Shown here piece by piece: positions 1-13,218 of a stretch of DNA of 64,000 nucleotides. Both the position numbers and the translations under genes were made by a program. Numbering within the stretch: the stretch's first letter is position 1; the number at the start of each line of letters is the position of its first letter. The DNA comes from CADDYT01 sp035294125. Its GTDB lineage: Bacteria > Chloroflexota > Ktedonobacteria > Ktedonobacterales > Ktedonobacteraceae. The stretch lies in the NCBI GenBank assembly GCA_035294125.1, contig DATGLM010000027.1, positions 1 to 64,000 on the forward strand, in the 5' to 3' direction. Below the pieces are notes generated by a model that worked only from the letters and a program-made list of their open reading frames with translations, ran no database searches and had not been told where the DNA came from.

Positions 1-384
1 CACTTCCACCTGCCGCGCCAGCAGTACGTGCTCGCGTGTCTGCGGCATCGGTCCATCCGGGGCGCTCACCACCAGGATGGCCCCGTCCATTTGTGCTGCT
101 CCGGTGATCATGTTCTTGATGTAGTCGGCGTGACCGGGGCAGTCCACGTGCGCATAGTGCCGTTTCTCGGTTTCGTACTCCAGGTGCGCTATCGCGATTG
201 TGATGCCGCGCTCGCGCTCCTCGGGCGCCTTGTCGATCTGATCGAAGGCCACGTAGTTGGCCAGCTTGGCGGTGGCCAGCACTTTGGTGATCGCCGCCGT
301 CAGCGTCGTCTTGCCATGGTCGATGTGACCAATCGTTCCCACGTTCACATGGGGCTTCGTTCTCTCAAATTTCTTCTTTGCCAT
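1..384 (-). CDS. tuf: Elongation factor Tu, N-terminal part (runs off window)
   Basis: EF-Tu is the GTPase that delivers aminoacyl-tRNA to the ribosome A site. Only the first 128 codons lie in the window; the rest is beyond the left edge. The translation starts MAKKKFERTKPHVNVGTIGH and contains the P-loop GHIDHGKT, the switch I segment ending in RGITI and the G3 motif DCPGH. The ATG at 382-384 is preceded by a GAGGG ribosome binding site. It is the last visible gene of the rpoB-rpoC-rpsL-rpsG-fusA-tuf series, 277 bp after fusA. That gap holds only a small AGAGGT/ACCTCT hairpin and no obvious promoter. Identification is secure. Confidence 0.97.
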   Translation of the reverse strand, partial: MAKKKFERTKPHVNVGTIGHIDHGKTTLTAAITKVLATAKLANYVAFDQIDKAPEERERGITIAIAHLEYETEKRHYAHVDCPGHADYIKNMITGAAQMDGAILVVSAPDGPMPQTREHVLLARQVEV

Positions 385-661
385 TTCTGTTTCCCTCATT
401 TGTGCTCAGTGCAAACGTTGTGCGTCAGGGGCTGCACCTTTGCGATGGCACAGATAATGTCTGTTGATTATTTCCGTCCGTATAGGTCGTTCTATCACGC
501 CCTACGGACAGGACCAGATGTCAAAAATGCACAAACAGCTTTACCCGGTAGGCCGACTCCCTGATTTCGGCTCCGATGCTTCTACCAGAGGTAGAACCTC
601 TTATCGAAGTAGTGACACCTCAGCCCGGATTGCTCTCACAATCAAGACTGAGATGTGCGCA

Positions 662-2737
662 TTAGCGACTTGCTTTCGCCATAATTTCGTCGGCGATATT
701 TTTCGGCACAGGTTCGTAGTGCGCAAACTCCATTGAGTAGCTGGCACGCCCGCTGGTCATGGAGCGCAGATCGTTCACATAACCGAACATTTCGGCGAGG
801 GGAACATGCGCCCGTACCACATACATCGTTCCCCGGCTCTCCATACCAAGAATGACACCACGGCGTCGGTTGAGGTCACCGATCACATCTCCATAGAAGT
901 CCTCGGAGGTTGTCACTTCTACCAACATCACCGGCTCAAGCAGGATTGGGGCAGCTTTGCGTGCGGCCTCGCGGATCGCCAGAGAACCGGCGGTTTTGAA
1001 GGCCATTTCGCTTGAGTCAACCTCGTGGTATGACCCATCATAGAGGGTTGCTTTTACGTCGATCATTGGGAATCCGGCGATAATGCCGTTATCCAATGCC
1101 TCTTTAATGCCGTTTTCTACGGGTTTGATAAATTCTTTCGGAATCACGCCACCAACAATGGCGTTGACAAACTCAAAGCCTTTGCCGCGCTCGTTGGGTG
1201 CCACGCGAATCCACACATCGCCGTACTGGCCGTGACCGCCCGTCTGTCGAACGAACTTACCCTGCGCCTGGGCTTCGCGTGTGATCGTCTCACGATAGGC
1301 AACCTGTGGGCGCCCCACATTGGCCTCTACCTTGAATTCGCGGAACAGGCGATCCACGATAACCTCCAGGTGCAGCTCGCCCATACCACTGATGATGGTC
1401 TGGCCGCTTTCTGGATCCGTATGTACCTGGAAGGTAGGATCCTCTTCCGCCAGTTTGGTCAGGGCAATCGCCATCTTATCCTGATCCGCGCGGGTCTTCG
1501 GTTCGATAGCGATCTCGATAACCGGCTGTGGGAAGACGATTGACTCCAGCACAATCGGGTGCTGAGCATCACATAGTGTATCACCTGTGAAGGTATTGCG
1601 CAAGCCCACAGCCGCGCAGATATCACCGGCGCGAATCTCATCGATGTCTTCGCGGTGATTGGCATGCATACGCAACAGGCGTCCGATGCGCTCCGACTTG
1701 TCCTTCGTGCTGTTCAAGACGCCCGCGCCCTTGTTCAGTGTGCCAGAATAGACGCGCAGGTAGGCGAGGCGACCAACGAAGGGATCGGCGACGATCTTAA
1801 AGGCCAGCGCGCTGAAGGGGGCATCATCGCTGACCACGCGGGTCTCAGGAGCGCCTGTATCGGGGTTGACGCCAACGGGAGAGGGGATGTCGAGGGGAGA
1901 GGGGAGATAGTCGATAACGGCATCGAGCATGGCCTGCACGCCCTTATTCTTCAGCGCGGAACCACAAAGCACCGGCACCAGTGTGCCGGCAATAGTGGCG
2001 CGACGGAGGGCCGCTACCAGTTCCTCTTTTGTAATCTCCTCACCCTCAAGATATTTGAGGGTCAGCTCCTCGTCCGTTTCGGCGACACGCTCCACCAGGA
2101 ACTCGCGGTGCTGTGCTACCTCGGCGATCATGTCGTCGGGGATCGCGGTGTGCTCCGATTTGGTACCCAGGTCATCGATAAAAATCACTGCCTTCTCATC
2201 GAGAAGGTCAACAAAGCCCTTAAACGCGCTTTCGCGTCCGACCGGGATCTGAATCGGCACAGGAACCGCGCCCAGGCGCTCGCGAATCATGTCCACGGTG
2301 CGCCAGAAATCGGCCCCGATACGGTCCATTTTATTCACAAAACATATACGTGGAACGTTATACTTATTTGCTTGACGCCAGACTGTTTCAGATTGTGGTT
2401 CCACACCTGCAACAGCGTCAAAAACCACGACGCCACCATCCAGGACACGCAGTGACCGCTCGACTTCAGCCGTGAAGTCGACGTGTCCGGGGGTATCAAT
2501 GATGTTGATGCGGTTGTCCTGCCAGAAACAGGTGGTAGCAGCGGATGTAATCGTAATGCCTCTCTCCTGCTCCTGCGGCATCCAGTCCATCGTCGCAGCC
2601 CCTTCATGCACCTCACCCATGCGGTGAATCTTCTTCGTGTAGAAGAGAATGCGCTCAGTCGTCGTTGTTTTCCCGGCATCTATATGAGCAATGATACCAA
2701 TATTGCGAGTTTTTTCTAATGGATATTCTCTTGCCAT
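662..2737 (-). CDS. fusA: Elongation factor G
   Basis: EF-G is the GTPase that drives translocation and, with RRF, ribosome recycling in the cytoplasm. The 691-residue product has the family's normal length. It starts MAREYPLEKTRNIGIIAHID and shows the P-loop AHIDAGKT, the RGITI switch I segment, DTPGHVDF and NKMDRIGAD, followed by the domain II-V sequence ending in a normal C-terminus (YEPVPKNIADEIMAKASR). It starts 9 bp after the rpsG stop and is followed by tuf, which is the classic str operon order. Nothing is missing or unusual. Confidence 0.98.
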   Translation of the reverse strand: MAREYPLEKTRNIGIIAHIDAGKTTTTERILFYTKKIHRMGEVHEGAATMDWMPQEQERGITITSAATTCFWQDNRINIIDTPGHVDFTAEVERSLRVLDGGVVVFDAVAGVEPQSETVWRQANKYNVPRICFVNKMDRIGADFWRTVDMIRERLGAVPVPIQIPVGRESAFKGFVDLLDEKAVIFIDDLGTKSEHTAIPDDMIAEVAQHREFLVERVAETDEELTLKYLEGEEITKEELVAALRRATIAGTLVPVLCGSALKNKGVQAMLDAVIDYLPSPLDIPSPVGVNPDTGAPETRVVSDDAPFSALAFKIVADPFVGRLAYLRVYSGTLNKGAGVLNSTKDKSERIGRLLRMHANHREDIDEIRAGDICAAVGLRNTFTGDTLCDAQHPIVLESIVFPQPVIEIAIEPKTRADQDKMAIALTKLAEEDPTFQVHTDPESGQTIISGMGELHLEVIVDRLFREFKVEANVGRPQVAYRETITREAQAQGKFVRQTGGHGQYGDVWIRVAPNERGKGFEFVNAIVGGVIPKEFIKPVENGIKEALDNGIIAGFPMIDVKATLYDGSYHEVDSSEMAFKTAGSLAIREAARKAAPILLEPVMLVEVTTSEDFYGDVIGDLNRRRGVILGMESRGTMYVVRAHVPLAEMFGYVNDLRSMTSGRASYSMEFAHYEPVPKNIADEIMAKASR

Positions 2738-2746
2738 GATGTAATG

Positions 2747-3217
2747 TTACCAGCGATAATGAGCGAAAGCCTTGTTCGACTCCGCCATTTTATGGGTCTC
2801 CTCACGTTTCTTAATCGTGGCCCCCTGTCCCGCTGCGGCATCCATCAACTCGTTAGCAAGTTTCTCCGACATTGAGTGTCCTGTACGCGCGCGCGCGGAT
2901 TTGATTAACCAGCGCATCGCCAGCGCACTGCGGCGTTCGCCGCGAATGTCAACAGGAACCTGGTAGGTTGAACCGCCTACACGACGGGGCTTTACTTCGA
3001 TAGTAGGCATAGCGTTTTTCAGCGCCTGCTCAAATACCTCGAGCGGGGGTCGCTTCTGTTTGGCCTCGATAATATCAAACGCATCATAGAGAATGCGCTC
3101 GGCAAGGCTGCGCTTTCCATCCAACATCAACTTGCTGGTAAAGCGGGCCACATTCTTGCTTTTGTACTTTGCATCCGGGATATCCGGGCGTTTCACAACT
3201 TTCTTGCGTCTTGGCAA
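2747..3217 (-). CDS. rpsG: 30S ribosomal protein S7
   Basis: S7 is a primary 16S rRNA-binding protein that nucleates assembly of the 30S head. The true start is a TTG at 3215-3217, because a GAGGAGG Shine-Dalgarno lies 6-7 nt upstream and the protein then begins LPRRKKVVKRPDIPDAKYKS exactly where S7 proteins begin. This gives 156 residues, the usual length. A longer reading from 3295 would add 26 unrelated residues. The C-terminus (KREETHKMAESNKAFAHYRW) is typical. It lies between rpsL and fusA. The 287 bp between rpsL and rpsG carries short TTTCAATC repeats. Confidence 0.96.
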   Translation of the reverse strand: MPRRKKVVKRPDIPDAKYKSKNVARFTSKLMLDGKRSLAERILYDAFDIIEAKQKRPPLEVFEQALKNAMPTIEVKPRRVGGSTYQVPVDIRGERRSALAMRWLIKSARARTGHSMSEKLANELMDAAAGQGATIKKREETHKMAESNKAFAHYRW

Positions 3218-3421
3218 GGTCTGCCTCCTCTTGATATAAACACCAGAAAAGGCGTCGAGTTCGATTGGTCGCAGGTGGCCTACCTGATCTCTCAAGGGAC
3301 CACCCCGGCAATCTCAACAGACGCCTACACGCGGGTGCCTTTCCTTTCAATCTCTTTCAATCTCAAATGAGATGAGTAGCGTCTTCAGACGCCACGGAGA
3401 ACACCCGACTCTCACCGTAAT

Positions 3422-3444
3422 GTTTCAATCCCAGATGGGAAGTC
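3422..3444. repeat. Dispersed TTTCAATCCCA-N3-GGGA element, copy 1
   Basis: A short element of the form TTTCAATCCCA-N3-GGGA followed by RG-YC lies between rpsL and rpsG. It is preceded at 3345-3374 by two TTTCAATCTC units and the palindrome ATCTCAAATGAGAT. A second copy of the same form lies at 42217-42238. It resembles the 5' half of CRISPR repeats common in Chloroflexota, but there is no array here. Its function is unknown. Confidence 0.45.
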
Positions 3445-3504
3445 AAACCTTTTCAGAATCTTCCTCTGGCGATTACGATGACGTGCGATATGTCTAATGT
3501 TTCC

Positions 3505-3945
3505 TTATTTCTTCGCGGCTCCAGCCTGTCCGGGCTTGGGTCGCTTGGCTCCGTACTTGGAGCGTCCTCTTCGCCGTTTCGCCACACCATCGCTGTCGAG
3601 GGTGCCTCGCACGATATGGTAGCGAACGCTTGGCAGGTCCTTTACACGCCCGCCACGGATGAGCACTACGGAGTGCTCCTGTAAATTATGCCCTTCTCCA
3701 GGAATGTAAGCGGTAACTTCCATCTGGTTGCTAAGACGAACACGGGCAATCTTGCGCATTGCCGAGTTCGGCTTCTTGGGCGTCATAGTGCGTACCTGAG
3801 TGCAGACCCCACGTTTCTGGGGTGAGCCACGCAGGCGCGAGGTTTCATTCTTCAACGCATTATATGAATAGAGCAGCGCTGGAGCCTTCGACCTCTTTGT
3901 TTTGTGCGAACGGCCCTTGCGGACCAACTGATTGATCGTCGGCAA
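3505..3945 (-). CDS. rpsL: 30S ribosomal protein S12
   Basis: S12 sits at the interface of the decoding centre and is the site of streptomycin-resistance mutations. The start is TTG at 3943-3945, preceded by GGGAGGAT at good spacing; the protein then reads LPTINQLVRKGR as in other S12 proteins, giving 146 residues. Core motifs TPKKPNSAMRK, YIPGEGHNLQEHSVV and GRSKYGAKRPK are all present. Compared with the E. coli protein there are 14 extra residues between PAL and SPQKRGVC, and a short lysine-rich tail at the C-terminus. It is the first gene after rpoC on this strand. Confidence 0.95.
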   Translation of the reverse strand: MPTINQLVRKGRSHKTKRSKAPALLYSYNALKNETSRLRGSPQKRGVCTQVRTMTPKKPNSAMRKIARVRLSNQMEVTAYIPGEGHNLQEHSVVLIRGGRVKDLPSVRYHIVRGTLDSDGVAKRRRGRSKYGAKRPKPGQAGAAKK

Positions 3946-4065
3946 TGAACGATCCTCCCTGGTTCTTCTTAGTATTACGTTCTTCAAATCCGTTGAGATA
4001 GGGATGATCTGGGGATACCCCAAACCCCGCCAGGAGAAACCCCTGGAGCCCATCATACATTTCAA

Positions 4066-4090
4066 TGAGGGCGCAATAGGCGCGCCCTCA
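4066..4090 (-). terminator. Hairpin downstream of rpoC
   Basis: A perfect 9-bp stem (TGAGGGCGC/GCGCCCTCA, 7-nt loop) lies 27 bp past the rpoC stop in the gap before rpsL. There is no T-run on the minus strand, so at most it is a partial terminator or an RNA-processing site separating rpoBC from the str genes. Confidence 0.35.
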
Positions 4091-4116
4091 TCTCCATGTT
4101 GCGGATATCTATCCTA

Positions 4117-8451
<4,335 letters not shown>

Positions 8452-8514
8452 GTTGCCTCCTGTAAACCTCTCACAGGGAATGCAACCATCCACCGTTGCA
8501 TCCCCTTGAAAGGA

Positions 8515-11500
8515 TTATTGGTCTCCTTCGAAACCGGACAGGTTAATCCCCAATTCTGGCATCACATCGTTGGAGGTGTCCTCGACGAACTGGATCTTCT
8601 GATCGTCTTCGTTGAGCACCTCAACATTGATGCCAAGGCTCTGTAACTCTTTCACCAGAACTTTAAAGGATTCCGGCACACCCGGCTCCATGATGTTTTC
8701 GCCCTTGACAATGGCCTCGTAGGTCTTGACACGACCTACCACGTCGTCCGACTTGACGGTTAGAATCTCTTGTAAGATGTTGGCCGCGCCATAGGCTTCC
8801 AACGCCCATACTTCCATCTCACCGAAGCGCTGACCACCGAACTGCGCCTTACCACCCAGCGGCTGCTGCGTAATCAAGCTGTACGGGCCGGTCGAACGTG
8901 CGTGGACCTTGTCCTCGACGAGGTGCGCGAGCTTCAACATGTAGGTGTAACCGACGGTGATAGGTTCGTCAAATGGCTCGCCTGTGCGTCCATCGAAGAG
9001 TTGGACTTTCCCGGTTTCCGGCAAGCCCGCTCGCCGCAGGAGTTCTTCGATATCTTCCTCTGATGCGCCGTCAAAGACAGGCGTCGCAATCTTGAAGCCA
9101 AGCTCGTTTGCGGCCCAGCCCAGGTGCGTCTCCATGATCTGCCCTATGTTCATACGGTGCGGCACGCCCAAGGGGTTCAGAATGATATCGACAGGGGTAC
9201 CATCGGGGAGAAATGGCATATCTTCAATAGGTAAAACCTTCGAAATGACGCCTTTATTCCCGTGGCGGCCCGCCATCTTGTCTCCGGCACCAATCTTACG
9301 CTTCTGCGCAATGCTGACACGCACTAGCTGGTTCACGCCCGGCGGCAATTCGTCGCCGTTGTCACGCGAGAAGACTTTGACCTCGACCACCTTGCCACGC
9401 TCGCCATGCGGGACGCGCAGCGAGGTGTCCTTCACTTCACGCGCCTTCTCACCGAAAATGGCGCGCAGCAACTTCTCTTCCGCTGTCAGTTCGGTCTCGC
9501 CCTTGGGGGTAATCTTCCCCACCAGGATGTCCTGCGGCCCGACCTCGGCACCTACATAAATGATGCCGCGCTCGTCCAGGTTGCGCAGACCTTCCTCTCC
9601 GACGTTCGGAATGTCGCGGGTGATCTCTTCCGGCCCCAGTTTGGTGTCGCGAGCGTCTACCTCGTACTTTTCTATATGAATGGATGTGAAGAGATCTTCA
9701 CGGACAATGCGTTCGCTTATCAGGATGGCGTCCTCGAAGTTGCCCCCCTCCCAGCTCATGAAGGCAACCAGGATGTTCTGGCCCAGCGCCAGTTCGCCCA
9801 GTTCCGTCGACGAGCTGTCGGCAATGACCTGCCCGGCGGCAACGTAGTCACCCTTCTTCACAATCGGACGCTGGTTGATGCAGGTGCCTGCATTCGAGCG
9901 CACGAACTTGCGCAGGCGATGGACATGCTCCTCGCCCTGCGGGTCGACGATAATGATGCGGCGAGCAGTGGACGACACCACCTCACCCTCGGTCTCGCTC
10001 AGCACGACCTGACCGGAGTCAATCGCCACCTGGCGCTCAATGCCGGTGCCACAAATTGGCGACTGCGGCTTGAGCAGCGGGACGGCCTGGCGCTGCATGT
10101 TCGCACCCATCAGGGCGCGGTTCACGTCGTCGTGCTCCAGAAACGGGATGAGGGCTGTTGCCACACTCACCGTCTGGCGCGGCGAAACGTCCATGTAGTC
10201 CATCATATCCGAGGCACCCATGATGAACTCGCCTTCGTTACGGGCCAGCACGCGCTCGTCTGCAAATTCGTTGTTTTCGGTCAGAGGCGCGTTGGCCTGC
10301 GCGATCCAGAAGTTCTCTTCATCATCGGCGGTCAGGTAATCCACCTCGTCGGTGACAAACGGCTTGATGCGTACTTCGCCATCAACCGCCTCTCTCAACT
10401 GCTCAAACAGTTCTGGCGTGATGCGCACACGCTGGCGGGCCTTGAAAATGACCTCTCCGGCAGCGTTCGTGATATCTTCGCGCTCGCGGCCAAGCACGCC
10501 TCTGAACTCGCGACCGATCAGACGCGGGTCGTTAGCAGGCAGGCGCTTGTAGACCCTACGGTACGGCGTCTCGATGAAGCCGTAAGGATTGATCTGTCCA
10601 TACGTCGCCAGGTTACCGATCAGACCGATGTTCGGACCTTCAGGCGTCTCAATCGGACAGATGCGACCATAGTGCGACTGGTGAACGTCACGCACATCGA
10701 AACCCGCGCGCTCGCGCGAGAGACCACCGGGGCCGAGGGCCGAGAGACGGCGCTTGTGACCGATTTCTGCCAGCGCGTTCGTCTGGTCCATGAACTGCGA
10801 GAGCTGGCTGCCGCCAAAGAACTCTCTCATCGCCGCCACCACCGGGCGGATATTGATCAGCGCGTTTGGCGTCGCCTGGCCTGGCTCCTGAATGCTCATA
10901 CGCTCCTTGACCACACGCTCCATGCGCAGCAGGCCGACGCGGAACTGCGTCTGAATCAATTCACCGACGCTGCGCACGCGGCGGTTGCCCAGGTGGTCAA
11001 TATCATCCCTACGTCCATGCCCATTGTTCAGGGCAATCATACGGCGAATGATATTCACCAGGTCGTCCTGCGTCAGGATGCGCTGGCTCTGCGGAATCGC
11101 CAGGTCCAGCTTGCGATTGAGCTTGTAGCGACCGACGTTGCCAAGATCATAGCGGCGCGGATTGAAGAAGAGGTTCTTCACCAGCGAGCGGGCATTGTCG
11201 AGCGTGGCTGGATCGCCGGGGCGCAACTTTTTATAGAGTTCAAGCAGGGCCTCGTCCTCGCGCTTGACCGGGTCCTTGTCGAGTGTGGCCTGTATATAGC
11301 GAATATTGGGATCGTTATCGACATCGCGGAAGGCATTGAGAATGCCCTGGTCAGTCGTCAGATCAAGCTCTTCCTGGTGCCACTGGTCTTTTGCCAGGCT
11401 GGCAATAGCGCGCAACAGGGTGGTCACGGGCAGCTTGCGCTTGCGGTCGATCTTGACTGTCAGCAAGTTCTTGTTGCTGGTCTCGAATTCGAGCCAGGCA

Positions 11501-12009
11501 CCGCGACCGGGAATGAGCTTGGCGGCAAACAGCTTGCGGCCCGTCGTCGCGTCCTCGTCCGCTGTAAAGTAGACGCCGGGCGAACGCACGAGCTGGCTCA
11601 CCACGACACGCTCTGCTCCATTGATAATAAAAGTTCCCTCTCTGGTCATCAGTGGAAAATCACCCATGAAGATATCCTTCTCGATGATTTCGCCCGTCTC
11701 CTTGTTGATGAGGCGCGCCTTGACCGTCAGCGGAGCGGCAAACGTCGCGTCACGATCGCGACACTCATCCTCATTATACTTGGGCTTGCCGAATGGCTCC
11801 GGGGGAACGATAAATTCCAGGCTCAGATTTTTCCCGGTAAAGTCTTCAATAGGGGAGATTTCTTCAAAGAGTTCGCGTAAACCTTCTTTCTTAAACCATT
11901 CAAAAGAGTCGAGCTGAATCTGGATCAAGCCAGGCATTGGCCGTATGTCCGGGATACGTGCGAACGACACGCGCTCCGGGAGGGCAACGGCCCTTGTGCT
12001 TACTGCCAT
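8515..12009 (-). CDS. rpoB: DNA-directed RNA polymerase subunit beta
   Basis: This is the beta catalytic subunit of RNA polymerase and the target of rifampicin. The product from ATG 12007-12009 (GAGAGGAGAA upstream) is 1164 residues. The rifampicin-binding region is present (FMDQTNALAEIGHKRRLSAL), as are CPIETPEGPNIGLIG, the KMAGRHGNKGV segment and the C-terminal GGKAQFGGQRFGEMEVWALE. The usual upstream rplJ-rplL pair is absent here; instead a long leader with its own consensus promoter precedes the gene. Confidence 0.98.
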   Translation of the reverse strand: MAVSTRAVALPERVSFARIPDIRPMPGLIQIQLDSFEWFKKEGLRELFEEISPIEDFTGKNLSLEFIVPPEPFGKPKYNEDECRDRDATFAAPLTVKARLINKETGEIIEKDIFMGDFPLMTREGTFIINGAERVVVSQLVRSPGVYFTADEDATTGRKLFAAKLIPGRGAWLEFETSNKNLLTVKIDRKRKLPVTTLLRAIASLAKDQWHQEELDLTTDQGILNAFRDVDNDPNIRYIQATLDKDPVKREDEALLELYKKLRPGDPATLDNARSLVKNLFFNPRRYDLGNVGRYKLNRKLDLAIPQSQRILTQDDLVNIIRRMIALNNGHGRRDDIDHLGNRRVRSVGELIQTQFRVGLLRMERVVKERMSIQEPGQATPNALINIRPVVAAMREFFGGSQLSQFMDQTNALAEIGHKRRLSALGPGGLSRERAGFDVRDVHQSHYGRICPIETPEGPNIGLIGNLATYGQINPYGFIETPYRRVYKRLPANDPRLIGREFRGVLGREREDITNAAGEVIFKARQRVRITPELFEQLREAVDGEVRIKPFVTDEVDYLTADDEENFWIAQANAPLTENNEFADERVLARNEGEFIMGASDMMDYMDVSPRQTVSVATALIPFLEHDDVNRALMGANMQRQAVPLLKPQSPICGTGIERQVAIDSGQVVLSETEGEVVSSTARRIIIVDPQGEEHVHRLRKFVRSNAGTCINQRPIVKKGDYVAAGQVIADSSSTELGELALGQNILVAFMSWEGGNFEDAILISERIVREDLFTSIHIEKYEVDARDTKLGPEEITRDIPNVGEEGLRNLDERGIIYVGAEVGPQDILVGKITPKGETELTAEEKLLRAIFGEKAREVKDTSLRVPHGERGKVVEVKVFSRDNGDELPPGVNQLVRVSIAQKRKIGAGDKMAGRHGNKGVISKVLPIEDMPFLPDGTPVDIILNPLGVPHRMNIGQIMETHLGWAANELGFKIATPVFDGASEEDIEELLRRAGLPETGKVQLFDGRTGEPFDEPITVGYTYMLKLAHLVEDKVHARSTGPYSLITQQPLGGKAQFGGQRFGEMEVWALEAYGAANILQEILTVKSDDVVGRVKTYEAIVKGENIMEPGVPESFKVLVKELQSLGINVEVLNEDDQKIQFVEDTSNDVMPELGINLSGFEGDQ

Positions 12010-12639
12010 GTGTGATATTCTCCTCTCACTGTGGGTTGCTCCTGCATGGCGCAGGAGCAACCCGAATTACAGAGGAATCCAGGAGATGGGACACGGAATA
12101 TCCCACCTCCACGGAAACGGAAAAAAAGATACGATACATGAATAATGCCTGTGTTGAGAAACGTTTTGTGACAAGAAAAGTAACCGCCATAGCCCTACGG
12201 CAGCGGTTACTCCTACTTCCCTACCCGTACTAAGTATTACAGACACCACAGCCACTTGCCACATGTCGTCCTTGAGGGATTAAACGAGACCTCACGTTCA
12301 TTTACGGTCTCTTTCAAACGGCAAAATACGCTACATCATCCGCTTCATCCCGCACACCCTCACGGGGTGCTGAATGAATGACACGATATGGTACAGCATA
12401 GCATGCTTGTGCGATCTGGTCTACACAATCTGCATCGACGAACCGAACCAAAAGTCCTCTTCGTCCTGTTAAGCGGCGTTGCTTTCTGGTACTACTCGTG
12501 GGGAATGATGTATCGTTAAGCGTTCTGGTTTCTCTCTACCTGCTAATTGCCACCTTGTGTCACAGTCTCTTGTCTGTCTGTTTGCCTACCTGCCTGTCGT
12601 TCTGTCACAATCGCCTTCCACTGATACACACTCTGGCAA
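12010..12639 (-). promoter_or_regulatory. Long 5' leader of the rpoBC operon
   Basis: About 630 nt separate the predicted transcription start from the rpoB start codon and contain no credible gene. The region is pyrimidine-rich on the plus strand. It holds several small hairpins (a CACCC/GGGTG stem near 12355, a GAGACC/GGTCTC stem near 12286-12312) and one terminator-like hairpin at 12173-12210. Such a long leader suggests post-initiation control of RNA polymerase synthesis. No known leader family is recognised. Confidence 0.5.
12173..12210 (-). terminator. Attenuator-like hairpin in the rpoBC leader
   Basis: On the minus strand the 8-bp stem GTAACCGC/GCGGTTAC with a 15-nt loop is followed immediately by TTTTCTT, which is a plausible intrinsic terminator 170 nt upstream of rpoB. 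Because it lies inside the leader it would act as an attenuator. Confidence 0.5.
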
Positions 12640-12645
12640 GATGTA

Positions 12646-12674
12646 AGTATACACCACCAGGGAATTGCTGTCAA
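12646..12674 (-). promoter_or_regulatory. Consensus promoter for rpoBC
   Basis: A perfect TTGACA -35 (12669-12674) and TATACT -10 (12646-12651) are separated by 17 bp. It reads toward rpoB, with a start near 12639. This is one of the strongest promoter matches in the window. Confidence 0.85.
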
Positions 12675-12789
12675 TACTTTTTTCGAGATATTACTATATT
12701 CCTACTCCTGGGGACACCAATCCGTATATTATAACGCCTATCCCCCTTTTATTATTCCCGCTAGCGAGGGAAATTTCCCAATTCCCAGC

Positions 12790-12830
12790 AAAAATTGACC
12801 GGCCAGGAGCGAGGTTCGCTCCTGGCCGGT
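12790..12830 (-). terminator. Terminator after the dodecin gene
   Basis: A perfect 15-bp stem (ACCGGCCAGGAGCGA and its complement, 3-nt loop) is followed on the minus strand by CAATTTTT. It sits directly after the dodecin stop and insulates that gene from the rpoBC promoter. Confidence 0.9.
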
Positions 12831-12833
12831 TAA

Positions 12834-13049
12834 TTAACCACCACCCTCGTACTTGAACGAAAGCTCCAGTTTGACACGATACGTAAGAGGCTTGCCCGGC
12901 TCAATGTGGATATCCTGTTCGACAATGCGAGCAACACGCAGGTCGCGCAGCGTCTGTGACGCTCGATTGATGGCGGCAGCCGCCGCTCTGTCCCATGACT
13001 CTTCGCTGGTACCCACCAGCGTGATCACCTTGTACACGCTCTCTTCCAC
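12834..13049 (-). CDS. Dodecin family flavin-binding protein
   Basis: Dodecins are small dodecameric proteins that store or buffer flavins. The 71-residue product has the family layout: SVYKVITLVGTSEESWDRAA, then INRASQTLRDLRVARIVEQD, then a final beta strand with KLELSFKYEGGG. The start is GTG at 13047-13049 behind an AAGGAGA site. The gene is a single unit with its own promoter at 13144-13172 and terminator at 12790-12830. The family call rests on whole-length similarity to known dodecins. Confidence 0.85.
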   Translation of the reverse strand: MEESVYKVITLVGTSEESWDRAAAAAINRASQTLRDLRVARIVEQDIHIEPGKPLTYRVKLELSFKYEGGG

Positions 13050-13143
13050 TGCAATCTCCTTCTGCTTTATGCAAGCGCCAGCTACATAGACGTCAATGCT
13101 CGTGTACAGTATCGTGCTACGGGGATCACAACCAACGGTAATA

Positions 13144-13172
13144 ATTATAGGACGTTCTCAGGCCGACGGCAA
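13144..13172 (-). promoter_or_regulatory. Promoter of the dodecin gene
   Basis: TTGCCG (13167-13172) and a perfect TATAAT (13144-13149) are separated by 17 bp and read toward the dodecin gene, with a leader of about 88 nt. Confidence 0.6.
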
Positions 13173-13218
13173 GGGTCGGTGTGAGAACGCTCGATCTGGG
13201 GCAACCACTCAGCGCGTG

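Noticed and set aside
385..661. tuf promoter in the fusA-tuf gap (TTGACA near 520)
   Set aside because: The nearest -10-like sequence is 22 bp from the TTGACA, outside normal spacing.
3345..3444. CRISPR array near rpsL/rpsG
   Set aside because: Repeats resemble CRISPR repeat starts but are not regularly spaced, are not full length, and no cas genes are in the window.
9406..11880. 824-codon open frame on the plus strand
   Set aside because: Antisense to rpoB, no ribosome site or domain; a shadow frame.
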